Source: Paracoccus jeotgali
Lineage (GTDB): Bacteria > Pseudomonadota > Alphaproteobacteria > Rhodobacterales > Rhodobacteraceae
NCBI RefSeq assembly: GCF_002865605.1
Contig: NZ_CP025583.1
Location: 1,592,501 to 1,656,500 of the forward strand
DNA length: 64,000 nt
Direction of reading: 5' to 3'
Shown here: positions 1-7,867 of the stretch, one piece after another
Position numbering within the stretch: the first letter of the stretch is position 1
Layout: every line of letters starts with the position of its first letter
The notes under the pieces: generated by a model
What the model was told of the DNA's origin: nothing
Database searches by the model: none
What the model saw: the letters and a program-made list of their open reading frames with translations, nothing else
Program-made: the position numbers and the translations under genes

Positions 1-80
1 ACCCGCAGCGTCATCCGCCGCGCCCGCGCATGGCGCCGGACCAGCACGACAAATTCCTCGACCGCGATCTGTTCGTCCAT
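1..80 (-). CDS. Probable M48/YgjP-type metallopeptidase, N-terminal fragment
   Basis: Only the first 26 codons lie in the window; the gene runs off the left edge. The peptide starts MDEQIAVEEF and continues with an Arg-rich segment (RRHARARRMTLRV), which resembles the start of YgjP/DUF45-type zinc peptidases. The catalytic HExxH motif would lie outside the window, so the family call is an inference from the N-terminus and from the neighbour, because a gene of this type often sits divergently beside the FYDLN acid protein in Rhodobacteraceae. The ATG is at the right end of the fragment, and about 100 bases of shared upstream DNA separate it from the plus-strand gene. Confidence 0.45.
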   Translation of the reverse strand, partial: MDEQIAVEEFVVLVRRHARARRMTLR

Positions 81-179
81 CGTCACATTCGGTCCATGCG
101 GGCGGAAAGTTCTTTACAGCCTGAAAGGCGTGTGGCAGGGCGTCCGCGATTCACCTAACCGCCGCGCAAGGAGATTACC

Positions 180-500
180 ATGCCCAAGGAAGAATGGGGC
201 ACGAAGCGCCTCTGCCCGCATTGCGGGACGCGTTTCTATGACCTTCAGAACGACCCGATGACCTGCCCGGCCTGCGAGGCCCAGTTCACGCTGGACAGCC
301 TGACCAGCGGCCGCGGCCGCACCATCGCCGCCGAAAAGACCTCGAGCAAGGTGGTCGAGCCGAGCGACGATCTGGTCGATGACGAGTTGGAAGAAGACGA
401 CAGCGCCGAGCTGGACGACGACCTGCTGGACGATGACGACGACGACGCCGACGTCTCGCTGGACGAGATCGCCGACCGCACGACCGAAGACGAAGACTGA
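180..500 (+). CDS. FYDLN acid protein (TIGR02300 family)
   Basis: A 106-residue protein of unknown function, widespread in alphaproteobacteria. The N-terminal 40 residues hold two CxxC pairs (CPHC, CPAC) that look like a small zinc ribbon, with the family signature FYDLQND between them. From about residue 60 it turns into a strongly acidic tail of Asp and Glu with a run of Asp near residue 85. The ATG follows an AAGGAGAT ribosome-binding site. The sequence shows a metal-binding head and a polyanionic tail; a role in binding basic partners would be speculation. It is transcribed away from the partial gene on its left and toward tRNA-Ala. Confidence 0.9.
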   Translation: MPKEEWGTKRLCPHCGTRFYDLQNDPMTCPACEAQFTLDSLTSGRGRTIAAEKTSSKVVEPSDDLVDDELEEDDSAELDDDLLDDDDDDADVSLDEIADRTTEDED

Positions 501-857
501 TATCCGCTGCCGGACCGGAGGGCATCGCCTATCTGGTCCGGCGGTTCCGGCTGCGCGTGGCGACCGCTTGGTGCGGCGCTGGCGGCAGGCCGCCCGCCTC
601 CCCACAACGCCGCTGGAACGGCAGCCCGAATGCTGCAGCGAACCCGCTTGCCTGCGCCTTGTTCGCGGCCCTCAGTCCCCACCGCACTGGCAAGGGGGGC
701 TCTCCGAAACCTCGGCGAGATCAAGCCGTCAACCGGCTTTCCATGCCCGCGCGCCGGAAGATCGTCACCACCGCATTTTTCCGCTTGCACCCCCCCCGGA
801 CGCGCCCTATACGACGCCCCACAGCCGCAGCGCATGGCGCCGCAGCAGACCTCCGGT
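501..857. other. Intergenic stretch before tRNA-Ala
   Basis: This 357-base GC-rich stretch has no convincing gene. Just after the FYDLN stop there is an 8-bp inverted repeat (GCCGGACC at 509-516, GGTCCGGC at 535-542) with an 18-base loop and no T-tract, a possible weak terminator. The remainder should contain the tRNA promoter, but no clear -35/-10 pair was found. Confidence 0.5.
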
Positions 858-933
<76 letters not shown>

Positions 934-976
934 CTCAAATAATTTTTCGATTTGTTATCAACAACTTATAGCTGAC

Positions 977-1030
977 ATCCCGCAACATCACGCTGCTTCC
1001 AAGGTTTGCCGCAACAAATCCCGCAACATC
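977..1030 (+). repeat. Left cluster of CCCGCAACA repeats (candidate arm-type sites)
   Basis: Two identical 13-base copies of ATCCCGCAACATC lie at 977-989 and 1018-1030, with a further CCGCAACAA at 1009-1017. The 21 bases 1009-1029 recur exactly at 2083-2103 in the same orientation. Such direct repeats just inside an attachment core are typical of integrase arm-binding DNA, but binding is inferred. Confidence 0.6.
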
Positions 1031-1121
1031 GGTGGCTTGGCTGTCCCGCGGAGACGTTACATCATCCCCTGGTTCGAGTGCGCTTCAACCCGAGGGGCCT
1101 CATCCGGCGCAGGGGATTCGC

Positions 1122-2030
1122 ATGAGCACGTTTCATTTCCCGGCTCTTTTTTGGAACTGCCCCAAGTCCGAAGAAATCGTTCTCGACGGCTTCTCCTTGG
1201 TCAGCCGGAGATGGGACGTGTCCATCTTTGATCTGTACTCGCTTGAAGTCGGCGGACACATGAGAGTTCCTGCCGGCTTAATGGACCTGTTCCTAAAGCA
1301 CGTAAACCTTGAGATTTCGATAGAAGCCGCCGATCCTCGTGAAGCTTATGATCTCCTGGACATACTGCGTGCTGCCTTATATGCGGCTGGAATGTCGCCG
1401 ACCATTGTACCGCTTGCAACAAGTCACTCGCTCAACGCTTATGCGGGCATTAACGCTCGATCTTCGCCGATCCGACATTCCAGCCTGCCGGACGATTTGT
1501 CAGAGGGCATAACAATTCACGAATCGAAGGTGAAAAGTTGGTCGAAGGAATTAACCTTCAGCTGCCTCAGGGGCGACAGCAACGAAACCAGAAATTGCCT
1601 GACCTCGGCGGTGTTCTCGAAGGCAGTCGAGGATGCGGCAGTGTGGAGAAGAATTGAAGAAAAGCATGCGCCTGCCCGGATTGTCCGCGGGGCAATGAAC
1701 AAAGCTCCGCTAATGCCTGATATATCTTCTTCAATTCTTCATATCTGGCAGGCGCTTGAAAGTCTCTTCCGAGTTCAGTCCGAAATAACGCACAGAATAT
1801 CGTTGCTGTTAGCGCAACTACTGTCGTCAACTGAATCCCGCGCCACGACCTACAGTGTCGCAAGAAAAAGCTATCGCGATCGGAGCAGGATCGCCCATGG
1901 TTCAGAATCGAAGCTTGAGCCAGAAAACTGGACGAGGGCGTGGTTGCTTCTTTGCAATGCTCACAAATCGATTCTATCTCGGGGCGGACTCCCCTCAGAA
2001 GATGATTTGATCAGAGAGCTTTTAGCATGA
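1122..2030 (+). CDS. Apea-like HEPN domain protein (islet cargo)
   Basis: A 302-residue protein and the only gene in the tRNA-Ala islet. The first 200 residues match nothing I can name. The C-terminal part (about residues 205-285) resembles the Apea-like HEPN family: a helix SILHIWQALESLF, a helix around ITHRISLLLAQLL, then RSRIAHG, which gives an Rx4H motif at Arg254 and His259. In HEPN proteins this motif is usually the RNase active site; many belong to toxin or anti-phage modules, though substrate and role here are unknown. The ATG at 1122 follows AGGGGA at a 5-base spacing; an upstream in-frame extension to 1032 lacks a good ribosome-binding site. Codon choice is more A/T-rich than in neighbouring genes, consistent with transfer. 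No antitoxin-like partner gene is present. Confidence 0.75.
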   Translation: MSTFHFPALFWNCPKSEEIVLDGFSLVSRRWDVSIFDLYSLEVGGHMRVPAGLMDLFLKHVNLEISIEAADPREAYDLLDILRAALYAAGMSPTIVPLATSHSLNAYAGINARSSPIRHSSLPDDLSEGITIHESKVKSWSKELTFSCLRGDSNETRNCLTSAVFSKAVEDAAVWRRIEEKHAPARIVRGAMNKAPLMPDISSSILHIWQALESLFRVQSEITHRISLLLAQLLSSTESRATTYSVARKSYRDRSRIAHGSESKLEPENWTRAWLLLCNAHKSILSRGGLPSEDDLIRELLA

Positions 2031-2079
2031 GCGAGGAACCTCATGTGGGGTCGTCTGGGCGCGTATTGAGCTAGCAAGA

Positions 2080-2103
2080 ATCCCGCAACAAATCCCGCAA
2101 CAT
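2080..2103 (+). repeat. Right cluster of CCCGCAACA repeats (candidate arm-type sites)
   Basis: Two tandem copies of ATCCCGCAACA (2080-2090 and 2092-2102) with 12-bp periodicity. Bases 2083-2103 are identical to 1009-1029. They lie 84 bases inside the right tRNA-end duplication, a mirror of the left cluster's placement. Confidence 0.6.
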
Positions 2104-2186
2104 TGTCTGGCGCTGCGGTTAGAATATCTAAATATTTTTCTTTCAAAACAAGGGTTTGTATTAAATTGCCCGTCGGACTGCAAACT

Positions 2187-2200
2187 CCTTGGCTCCACCA
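2187..2200 (+). repeat. attR-like duplication of the tRNA-Ala 3' end
   Basis: CCTTGGCTCCACCA without any tRNA body upstream. It marks the right boundary of the islet. The next bases (ATTTGATTTTCAATTG) are A/T-rich, as is common just downstream of a tRNA gene. Confidence 0.75.
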
Positions 2201-2327
2201 ATTTGATTTTCAATTGATTTTCGTCGTGAGCGTGCAGCGACCCTTGCGGTTGCTCAGCCAAGATTGCTGGCGCCTAGAGCCGTCTCTGTCGCTCCTCCGG
2301 CCGCCGTGCTTCGACACCGCCTAGACG

Positions 2328-3758
2328 CTACCCCGCCTCGATCCTTGCCAGCACCTCCCGCGCCGTTGCCAGGTCGGCGGCCAGTTCGGCGCGGGCGGCG
2401 GGTTGGTCCGGCGTGGGCAGGCGCAGGATGCGGCTGGGGTGCCAGGTCAGCAGGACCGGGCCGCCGTCGGTGGCGGGCTCGATCCGGCCACGGCGGGGGG
2501 TCAGGGGGGCGGCGCTGCCGGTCAGCGCGAAGGCGGCCGAGGCGCCGAGCGCCACGGTCAGCTTTGGCCGCACCATCTCGCGTTCCAGATCCAGCCACCA
2601 GCGGCAATGGCTGATCTCGCCCCGCGTCGGGTTCTGGTGCAGGCGGCGCTTGCCGCGCGGGGTGAATTTGAAATGTTTCACCGCGTTGGTCAGCCAGGTG
2701 GGGCCGATCTCGGCGCGGGCCAGTTCCTCGCGCAGCAACTGCCCGGCGGGGCCGACAAAGGGGCGGCCTGACAGATCCTCGGCGTCGCCCGGCGCCTCGC
2801 CCACGATCATCAGGGGCGCATCGGGCGGACCTTCGCCCCACACGGTCTGGGTCGCGGCCTCGCACAGTCCGCAGCGGCGGCAGGCGGCGGCCTGATGCTG
2901 CGCCTCTGCCAGTGTCTGCGGGCGCTGTAAGTCCATCTGCGGCGCCTGCCGGTTAAGGATGCGCTGCGCCCGCGCCGGCGTGTCGGTGGGCATGGCGGCG
3001 CGCATGGCGGCGACGCGCGCATCGGCGCCGGCCAGCATCTCGGGGATCAGCCGCGTTTCGGGCAGGTTCGACCAGTATTTCCGCGGCATTTCCGACTGCA
3101 TCGCCTTTACCGCCAGCCGCGCGGGGTTGAAGATATTGGCGAAATAGGTGCCCCACAGCGCCTCGGAGGCGTCCTCGGGCAGGTCGGGCCGGGGCGCGGG
3201 CGGGTGAAAGGTCAGCCTGCCATCGAAGCGCGCGACACCCTGCGGCGTCGCGATCATCCAGTCCATATCGGCGAAGCGTTTTGCGAAAAACGGCGTCGCG
3301 GCTTCGAGAATCGCGTGCTCGGGCTCGAACCAGGCGCCAAAGCTGCGGCGCGGGCCAGCGGCAGGCAGCTCGCGAAAGCGGACGAAGGCGTGCATCTTGT
3401 GGATCTCGCGCCGGACCGGCTTGGCCAGTTCCTCGAGCCTGCGGGTCAGCGGGTCGGCGGGGTTGAATAGCGCGCGCAGGTCGCGCTGGTGCCGGTGAAG
3501 CGCCTGATACAGCCATGACGGCGCCTGCGGGTCGCGGTGGCAGAGCACCGTCTCGACCAGCCGCTGAAAGGATGCGGGCGCGGTCACGCGCGCCGGTCCG
3601 TCGCGTTCGGGCAAGGGATCGCCGCCGCCGAACAGATCCGCCGCCGCGTCGCGCGACCAGATCACCGATTCGGGCGGCGTGTCATGGCTGGCCAGCAGCC
3701 GTGCCGCATCGCGCCAGATCTGCACGAACCCCAGCGGCGGCAGCGTGACGCGGATCAT
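2328..3758 (-). CDS. DUF4130-UdgX fusion: uracil-DNA binding/glycosylase-family protein
   Basis: A 476-residue protein. Residues 1 to about 250 look like the TIGR03915/DUF4130 domain of unknown function found beside DNA-repair genes. The rest is a UdgX-type uracil-DNA glycosylase fold: an iron-sulfur ligand set CRRCGLC (Cys293, 296, 299) with a likely fourth Cys385, the motif GEAPGDAED (320-328), the UdgX-specific basic loop KRRLH (370-374) and HPSRILR (440-446). In characterised UdgX the loop histidine, here His374, forms a covalent bond to uracil-containing DNA; that activity is inferred from conservation. The start is the ATG at 3758, sharing one base with the stop of the radical SAM gene (TGATG), so the two are probably translationally coupled. 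A longer in-frame reading to 4040 would overlap that gene by nearly 300 bases. Confidence 0.88.
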   Translation of the reverse strand: MIRVTLPPLGFVQIWRDAARLLASHDTPPESVIWSRDAAADLFGGGDPLPERDGPARVTAPASFQRLVETVLCHRDPQAPSWLYQALHRHQRDLRALFNPADPLTRRLEELAKPVRREIHKMHAFVRFRELPAAGPRRSFGAWFEPEHAILEAATPFFAKRFADMDWMIATPQGVARFDGRLTFHPPAPRPDLPEDASEALWGTYFANIFNPARLAVKAMQSEMPRKYWSNLPETRLIPEMLAGADARVAAMRAAMPTDTPARAQRILNRQAPQMDLQRPQTLAEAQHQAAACRRCGLCEAATQTVWGEGPPDAPLMIVGEAPGDAEDLSGRPFVGPAGQLLREELARAEIGPTWLTNAVKHFKFTPRGKRRLHQNPTRGEISHCRWWLDLEREMVRPKLTVALGASAAFALTGSAAPLTPRRGRIEPATDGGPVLLTWHPSRILRLPTPDQPAARAELAADLATAREVLARIEAG

Positions 3759-4987
3759 CAGAACAGGGACAGCTGCTCGGGCGGCGGCGCGAACTTGTCG
3801 CGCAGCGCCTGGCTGTCGGTCAGCGCGCCGGGCCGCCAGTCCGGCAGCACGACAAAGGGCGCGGCCTTGCCCATCAGCGCCCCGATCCGCAGCAGATCGC
3901 CGTACCGCACCGGTCCAGAGCGGCGGGCAGCGAGGATGCGGGTGACCGTGCGCGTGCCAAAGCCGGGGATGCGCAGCAGCATCTCTCGCGAGGCCTTGTT
4001 CACATCGACCGGGAACTGAGCGCGGTTGGCCAGCGCCCATGCCAGCTTGGGATCGAGCGTCAGATCGAGATTGCCCGAGGGCGCGACGCCGGCGATTTCC
4101 TCGACCTCGAAGCCATAAAACCGCATCAGCCAGTCAGCCTGATACAGCCGATGCTCGCGCATCAATGGCGGCTTGATCAGCGGCAGCGCGGTCGAGGCGT
4201 CGGGGATCGGCGAAAAGGCGGAATAATACACCCGCTTCAGATCATAGCCGCTATAGAGCCGCGCCGAGGTGGTCAGGATATCGCGATCCGAGGCCGCATC
4301 CGCTCCCACGATCATCTGCGTCGATTGCCCGGCCGGGGCGAATCGCGCGGAGCGCTTGCCGGTATGGCTGCGCTCTCGGCTGGCCTCGCGCGACAGGCGG
4401 ACGCCGGCCATGGCGGCGCGGATGGTTTCGGGCTTTTTCTGGGGCGCCAGCTTGCGGGTGCTGGCATCCTGCGGCAGCTCGATATTGACTGACAAGCGGT
4501 CGGCGAACAGCCCCGCCTGCTCGATCAATTCGGCCGAGGCCTCGGGGATGGTCTTGAGGTGGATATACCCCTTGAAGCCGTGGTCGATCCGCAGCATCCG
4601 CGCGATCCGCACCATGTCGGCCATGGTGTCGTCGGGGCTGCGGATGATGCCCGAGGACAGGAACAACCCCTCGATATAATTGCGGCGATAGAATTCCAGC
4701 GTCAGGCTGACGACTTCCTCGGGCGAGAACCGCGCCCGCTCGACGCCTGACGAGACGCGGTTGATGCAATAGGCGCAGTCATAGATGCAGAAATTCGTCA
4801 TCAGGATCTTCAGCAGGCTGACGCATCGCCCGTCGGGCGTGTAGGCGTGGCAGATGCCCGACCCGCCCGCGCTGCCGATCCCGCCGGCGCGCGAATCGCG
4901 CCGCGTGGTGCCGGACGACGCGCAAGAGGCGTCGTATTTCGCCGCATCGGCCAGAATGGCCAGCTTGTCCTGAAGGCTGCGTTTCAT
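3758..4987 (-). CDS. Putative DNA modification/repair radical SAM protein (TIGR03916 family)
   Basis: A 409-residue radical SAM enzyme with CIYDCAYC (Cys67, 71, 74), the cysteines that hold the 4Fe-4S cluster that cleaves SAM. A helix-hairpin-helix stretch (NKASREMLLRIPGFGTRTV) near residue 345 indicates nucleic-acid binding. Members almost always occur with a UdgX/DUF4130 gene, as here, and are presumed to act in DNA or nucleotide repair; the reaction is unknown. I chose the ATG at 4987 (MKRSLQDKLAIL), where family similarity starts, over an upstream in-frame start at 5023. It is the first gene of a two-gene unit. Confidence 0.85.
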   Translation of the reverse strand: MKRSLQDKLAILADAAKYDASCASSGTTRRDSRAGGIGSAGGSGICHAYTPDGRCVSLLKILMTNFCIYDCAYCINRVSSGVERARFSPEEVVSLTLEFYRRNYIEGLFLSSGIIRSPDDTMADMVRIARMLRIDHGFKGYIHLKTIPEASAELIEQAGLFADRLSVNIELPQDASTRKLAPQKKPETIRAAMAGVRLSREASRERSHTGKRSARFAPAGQSTQMIVGADAASDRDILTTSARLYSGYDLKRVYYSAFSPIPDASTALPLIKPPLMREHRLYQADWLMRFYGFEVEEIAGVAPSGNLDLTLDPKLAWALANRAQFPVDVNKASREMLLRIPGFGTRTVTRILAARRSGPVRYGDLLRIGALMGKAAPFVVLPDWRPGALTDSQALRDKFAPPPEQLSLF

Positions 4988-5070
4988 CCGAACAAAGATA
5001 GAACGCAAGGCGCGGTTGCACAAGCCCGAATGAAAGCCGCCGGCCCCGGATGGCGGGACCGGCGCAGGCG

Positions 5071-6174
5071 TTACAGCACGACCATGTCGCGCGGCATGTC
5101 CGAGAAGATCTCGGGGCCGTCCTCGCGCAGGATGACGATTTCCTCGAGCCGCACACCGAAGCGGCCGGACAGATAGATCCCCGGTTCGATGGAAAAGACG
5201 TTGCCGGCCTGCAGCACCGCGTCGGAACTGGCGGCGATATAAGGCGGCTCGTGGATATCCAGCCCCAGCCCGTGGCCGGTTCGGTGCAGGAAATTGTCGC
5301 CGTATCCGGCATCGGCGATGGTCTGGCGGGCGGCGCGGTCGACCTCGGCCGCCGGGACGCCGGGTTTGGCGGCCTTCAGCGCCGCCTGCACCGCGCTTTC
5401 GACGACGGCGAAGACGCGGCGGTATTCCTCGTCCGGGGTGCCGAAAAAGCCGCTGCGCGTCATGTCGGACGGATAGCCGTCGACCCGACAGCCGGTGTCG
5501 ATCATCACCGCCATGTCGCGCGCCAGCCGCGTGGTGCCGGAACTGTGATGCGGAAAGGCGCTGTTAGGCCCGAAACAGACCGAGCAGAAGACCGGCGCCG
5601 CGCCCTGCCGTTCGTATTCGGCGGCAATCAGCGCCTGCACCTCAAGCTCTGTCATGCCCTCACGCAGCGCGGCGAAGGCCTTGCGGACGGCCTGATCGTT
5701 CACCCGATGCGCGGATTTGATCGCGGCGGCCTCGCCTGCATCCTTGACGGCGCGCAGCGCGGCCAGGGTATCGCCGGTGAAGCGGCGGCTTGGGCTGTCC
5801 ATCGCGTCCAGCAGAAGCAGCGCGAAATCGGCGCGCATGGTCTCGTCCAGAACCACCGACAGGCCGGGGCGGCGGGCGTCGCAATCCTCCAGCAGCGCCG
5901 ACAGCGCGGCATCCGGGCCTTCATCGTCGCGCCAGCAGCGGAAGGGCAGATCGGTCGCCTTGCGCGCCGCATCGGCGTTCAGCGAGGGCATCAGGAAGCC
6001 GGCGCGATCGGCGCTGATCAGCAGCAGCACCGGGCGTTCGTCGCCGTGAGGATGGACGCCGGTCGTCCACAGCATATGGCTGGACGGCCCAAGCGCCACC
6101 AGATCGGTGCCGGTCGAGGCCATGCGGGCGCGCAGGCTGGCAAGGCGGGTTTCGGTCAGGGGAAAAGCGGACAT
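5071..6174 (-). CDS. M24 family Xaa-Pro-type aminopeptidase
   Basis: A 367-residue cytoplasmic peptidase with a creatinase-like N-domain (about 1-140) and a pita-bread catalytic domain. All five metal ligands are visible: Asp226 (MIDTG), Asp237 (SDMTR), His301 (GHGLGLDIHEPP), Glu330 (SIEPGIY) and Glu344 (RLEEIV). It should remove residues preceding proline or cleave related short substrates. It follows the peptide-binding-protein gene on the same strand, suggesting it processes the imported substrate. Related M24 enzymes include creatinases and DMSP lyase DddP; nothing here separates those possibilities fully, but the overall layout fits a proline peptidase. Confidence 0.88.
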   Translation of the reverse strand: MSAFPLTETRLASLRARMASTGTDLVALGPSSHMLWTTGVHPHGDERPVLLLISADRAGFLMPSLNADAARKATDLPFRCWRDDEGPDAALSALLEDCDARRPGLSVVLDETMRADFALLLLDAMDSPSRRFTGDTLAALRAVKDAGEAAAIKSAHRVNDQAVRKAFAALREGMTELEVQALIAAEYERQGAAPVFCSVCFGPNSAFPHHSSGTTRLARDMAVMIDTGCRVDGYPSDMTRSGFFGTPDEEYRRVFAVVESAVQAALKAAKPGVPAAEVDRAARQTIADAGYGDNFLHRTGHGLGLDIHEPPYIAASSDAVLQAGNVFSIEPGIYLSGRFGVRLEEIVILREDGPEIFSDMPRDMVVL

Positions 6175-6208
6175 CGGCGGCCTTCATTGCGGTAACGGGA
6201 ATGGAAAC

Positions 6209-6231
6209 GGGCCGCCCGGATGCGGCGGCCC
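6209..6231 (-). terminator. Hairpin between binding-protein and peptidase genes
   Basis: A perfect 8-bp stem GGGCCGCC/GGCGGCCC with a 7-base loop, ten bases past the binding-protein stop on the minus strand, followed by GTTTCC. It probably stabilises the upstream mRNA or terminates partially, giving more binding protein than peptidase. Confidence 0.55.
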
Positions 6232-6241
6232 GAGGGGCTGA

Positions 6242-7831
6242 TCACTCTTTCTCGACCAGACGGTAATAGACAAAGTCGGAGGTCGCGCCGTTCACATAGC
6301 CGGTCACCCCCTTGTCCATCGCCACCTGATAAGCGGCCTGGAACATGATGATGATGGGCGAATCTTCCTGCACCTTGCGCTGCAGGTCGCGATACATCTC
6401 CTCACGCTTGGCGGGGTCGGTTTCGGACAGGGCGGCCATGGTCTCGGCGTTCATCTCGTCCGGGACGGCCCAGGCGTTGCGCCATGTCGTCGTCGCGGCA
6501 TAGTTCTCGTCCGAGTTGTCGGGGTTATAGGCGAAGGCCTTGGCGTTGGAATGGGGGTCCATGAAATCGGGGCCCCAATACAGCAGCATCGCCTGATGGC
6601 TGCGCTCGCGGTATTTGGTGATGACCTGGCTGCCGGTGCCGGGCAGGATCTCGAAATTGATCCCGGCCTCGGCAAAACCCGCCTGAAGCGACTGCGCCAT
6701 ATCGGTGAAGGGGGCCGAGTTGATGACGTCCAGCGTCACCGTGATCGGCGTTTCCACACCCGCATCGGCGAGGATCTGCTTGGCCTTTTCCGGGTCATGG
6801 GTAAACGGCGTCTCGTCATAGGAACCGGGGAAGCCCTGCGGCCAGAAGGCCTGATGCACCTTCATCTGCCCCTTGACGATGCTGTCGGCCATGCCTTCGT
6901 AATTCACCAGATAGCGCGCGGCCTGCCACACCGCCGGGTCGGTCAGGCTGTCGGTTTTCTGATTGAAGGACAGGAAGTGGACGGCGGCCTGGGGATAGGT
7001 CTCGACCTTGATCTCATCGCTGTTCATCGAGGCGATCTGGTCCGGGGTCAGGTTTCGCGCCAGGTCGATATCGCCTTTTTCCAGCAGCAATTGCTGGGTC
7101 GCGGCCTCGGCCACATGGCGGATGATGACGCTGTCGATGGCCGGCGCGCCCTTGAAATAATCCTTGTTCGCCGACATGCGGACCATCTGCGCTGGCGTAT
7201 AGCGGTCGAGCACAAAGGGGCCGGACCCGGCCGCGTTCTCGTTCAGCCAGGCATTGCCCATGTCGCCGTCCTGCTCATGCTCCTTGACCACGACGCTGTC
7301 GACGATCGAGGCCGGGCGCGAGGCCAGCACGTTCAGCACGAAGGACGGCGAGAAGTCGCCCTCGTATTTCACCGTCACCTGCCCGTCCTGCCCGGTCACC
7401 ATCTGATCGACATTCTCGGGCGTCCAGCCAAGCTGGGTCAGGATGAAGGCCGGGGTCAGGTTCAGCTTGACCACGCGGGCCAGCGAATAGACCACGTCAT
7501 CCGCCGTCACCGGATTGCCCGAGGCGAATTTCGCCCCGTCGCGCAGGGTGAAGGTGATGGTCCGCGCATCGGCATCGACCTGCCAGTCCGAGGCAAGCCC
7601 GCCGGCCAGCACGGTCACATCCTCGGCATCATACTGCACCAGCCGGTCATAGAGGTTGGTCACGATCTCGCCCGAGGTGAACTCATAGGCCTGCGCCGGG
7701 TCGATGGCCACGATGTCGTCGATGTTCTGCGCGACGACCAGCACGCCGTCGGGCGTCTCGGCCAGCGCGGCGGGCGCGCTCAGGGGCAGCGCAAGCGCGC
7801 TTGCCAGCAGGGCGGAAGTCAGGTGTTTCAT
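6242..7831 (-). CDS. ABC transporter substrate-binding protein, family 5 (peptide)
   Basis: A 529-residue periplasmic binding protein of the dipeptide/oligopeptide SBP_bac_5 family. A Sec signal peptide covers residues 1-24 (cleavage after ALA). The usual family features follow: YEFTSGEIVTNLYDRLV near residue 50, RDGAKFASGNPVTADDVVYS near 100, and the closing segment on proximal and distal ligand contacts. Its permeases and ATPases are not in the same operon but on the opposite strand past the regulator gene, so the system is split over two divergent transcripts. A role in peptide uptake is supported by the M24 peptidase gene directly downstream. Exact ligand unknown. Confidence 0.9.
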   Translation of the reverse strand: MKHLTSALLASALALPLSAPAALAETPDGVLVVAQNIDDIVAIDPAQAYEFTSGEIVTNLYDRLVQYDAEDVTVLAGGLASDWQVDADARTITFTLRDGAKFASGNPVTADDVVYSLARVVKLNLTPAFILTQLGWTPENVDQMVTGQDGQVTVKYEGDFSPSFVLNVLASRPASIVDSVVVKEHEQDGDMGNAWLNENAAGSGPFVLDRYTPAQMVRMSANKDYFKGAPAIDSVIIRHVAEAATQQLLLEKGDIDLARNLTPDQIASMNSDEIKVETYPQAAVHFLSFNQKTDSLTDPAVWQAARYLVNYEGMADSIVKGQMKVHQAFWPQGFPGSYDETPFTHDPEKAKQILADAGVETPITVTLDVINSAPFTDMAQSLQAGFAEAGINFEILPGTGSQVITKYRERSHQAMLLYWGPDFMDPHSNAKAFAYNPDNSDENYAATTTWRNAWAVPDEMNAETMAALSETDPAKREEMYRDLQRKVQEDSPIIIMFQAAYQVAMDKGVTGYVNGATSDFVYYRLVEKE

Positions 7832-7867
7832 GGTCTCTCTCCTCGTTGGATGGGGGGGCCGGTGCCG

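Noticed and set aside
2187..2200. A second tRNA-Ala gene at the right end of the islet
   Set aside because: Only the last 14 bases are present; no D-arm, anticodon or T-arm upstream.
1961..2261. Possible small minus-strand genes across the right repeat cluster of the islet
   Set aside because: The frames simply translate the CCCGCAACA repeats, have no ribosome-binding site and match no family.
3759..4040. N-terminal extension of the UdgX fusion
   Set aside because: The extension is Arg/Ala-rich out-of-frame reading of the radical SAM gene; the ATG at 3758 begins family similarity.
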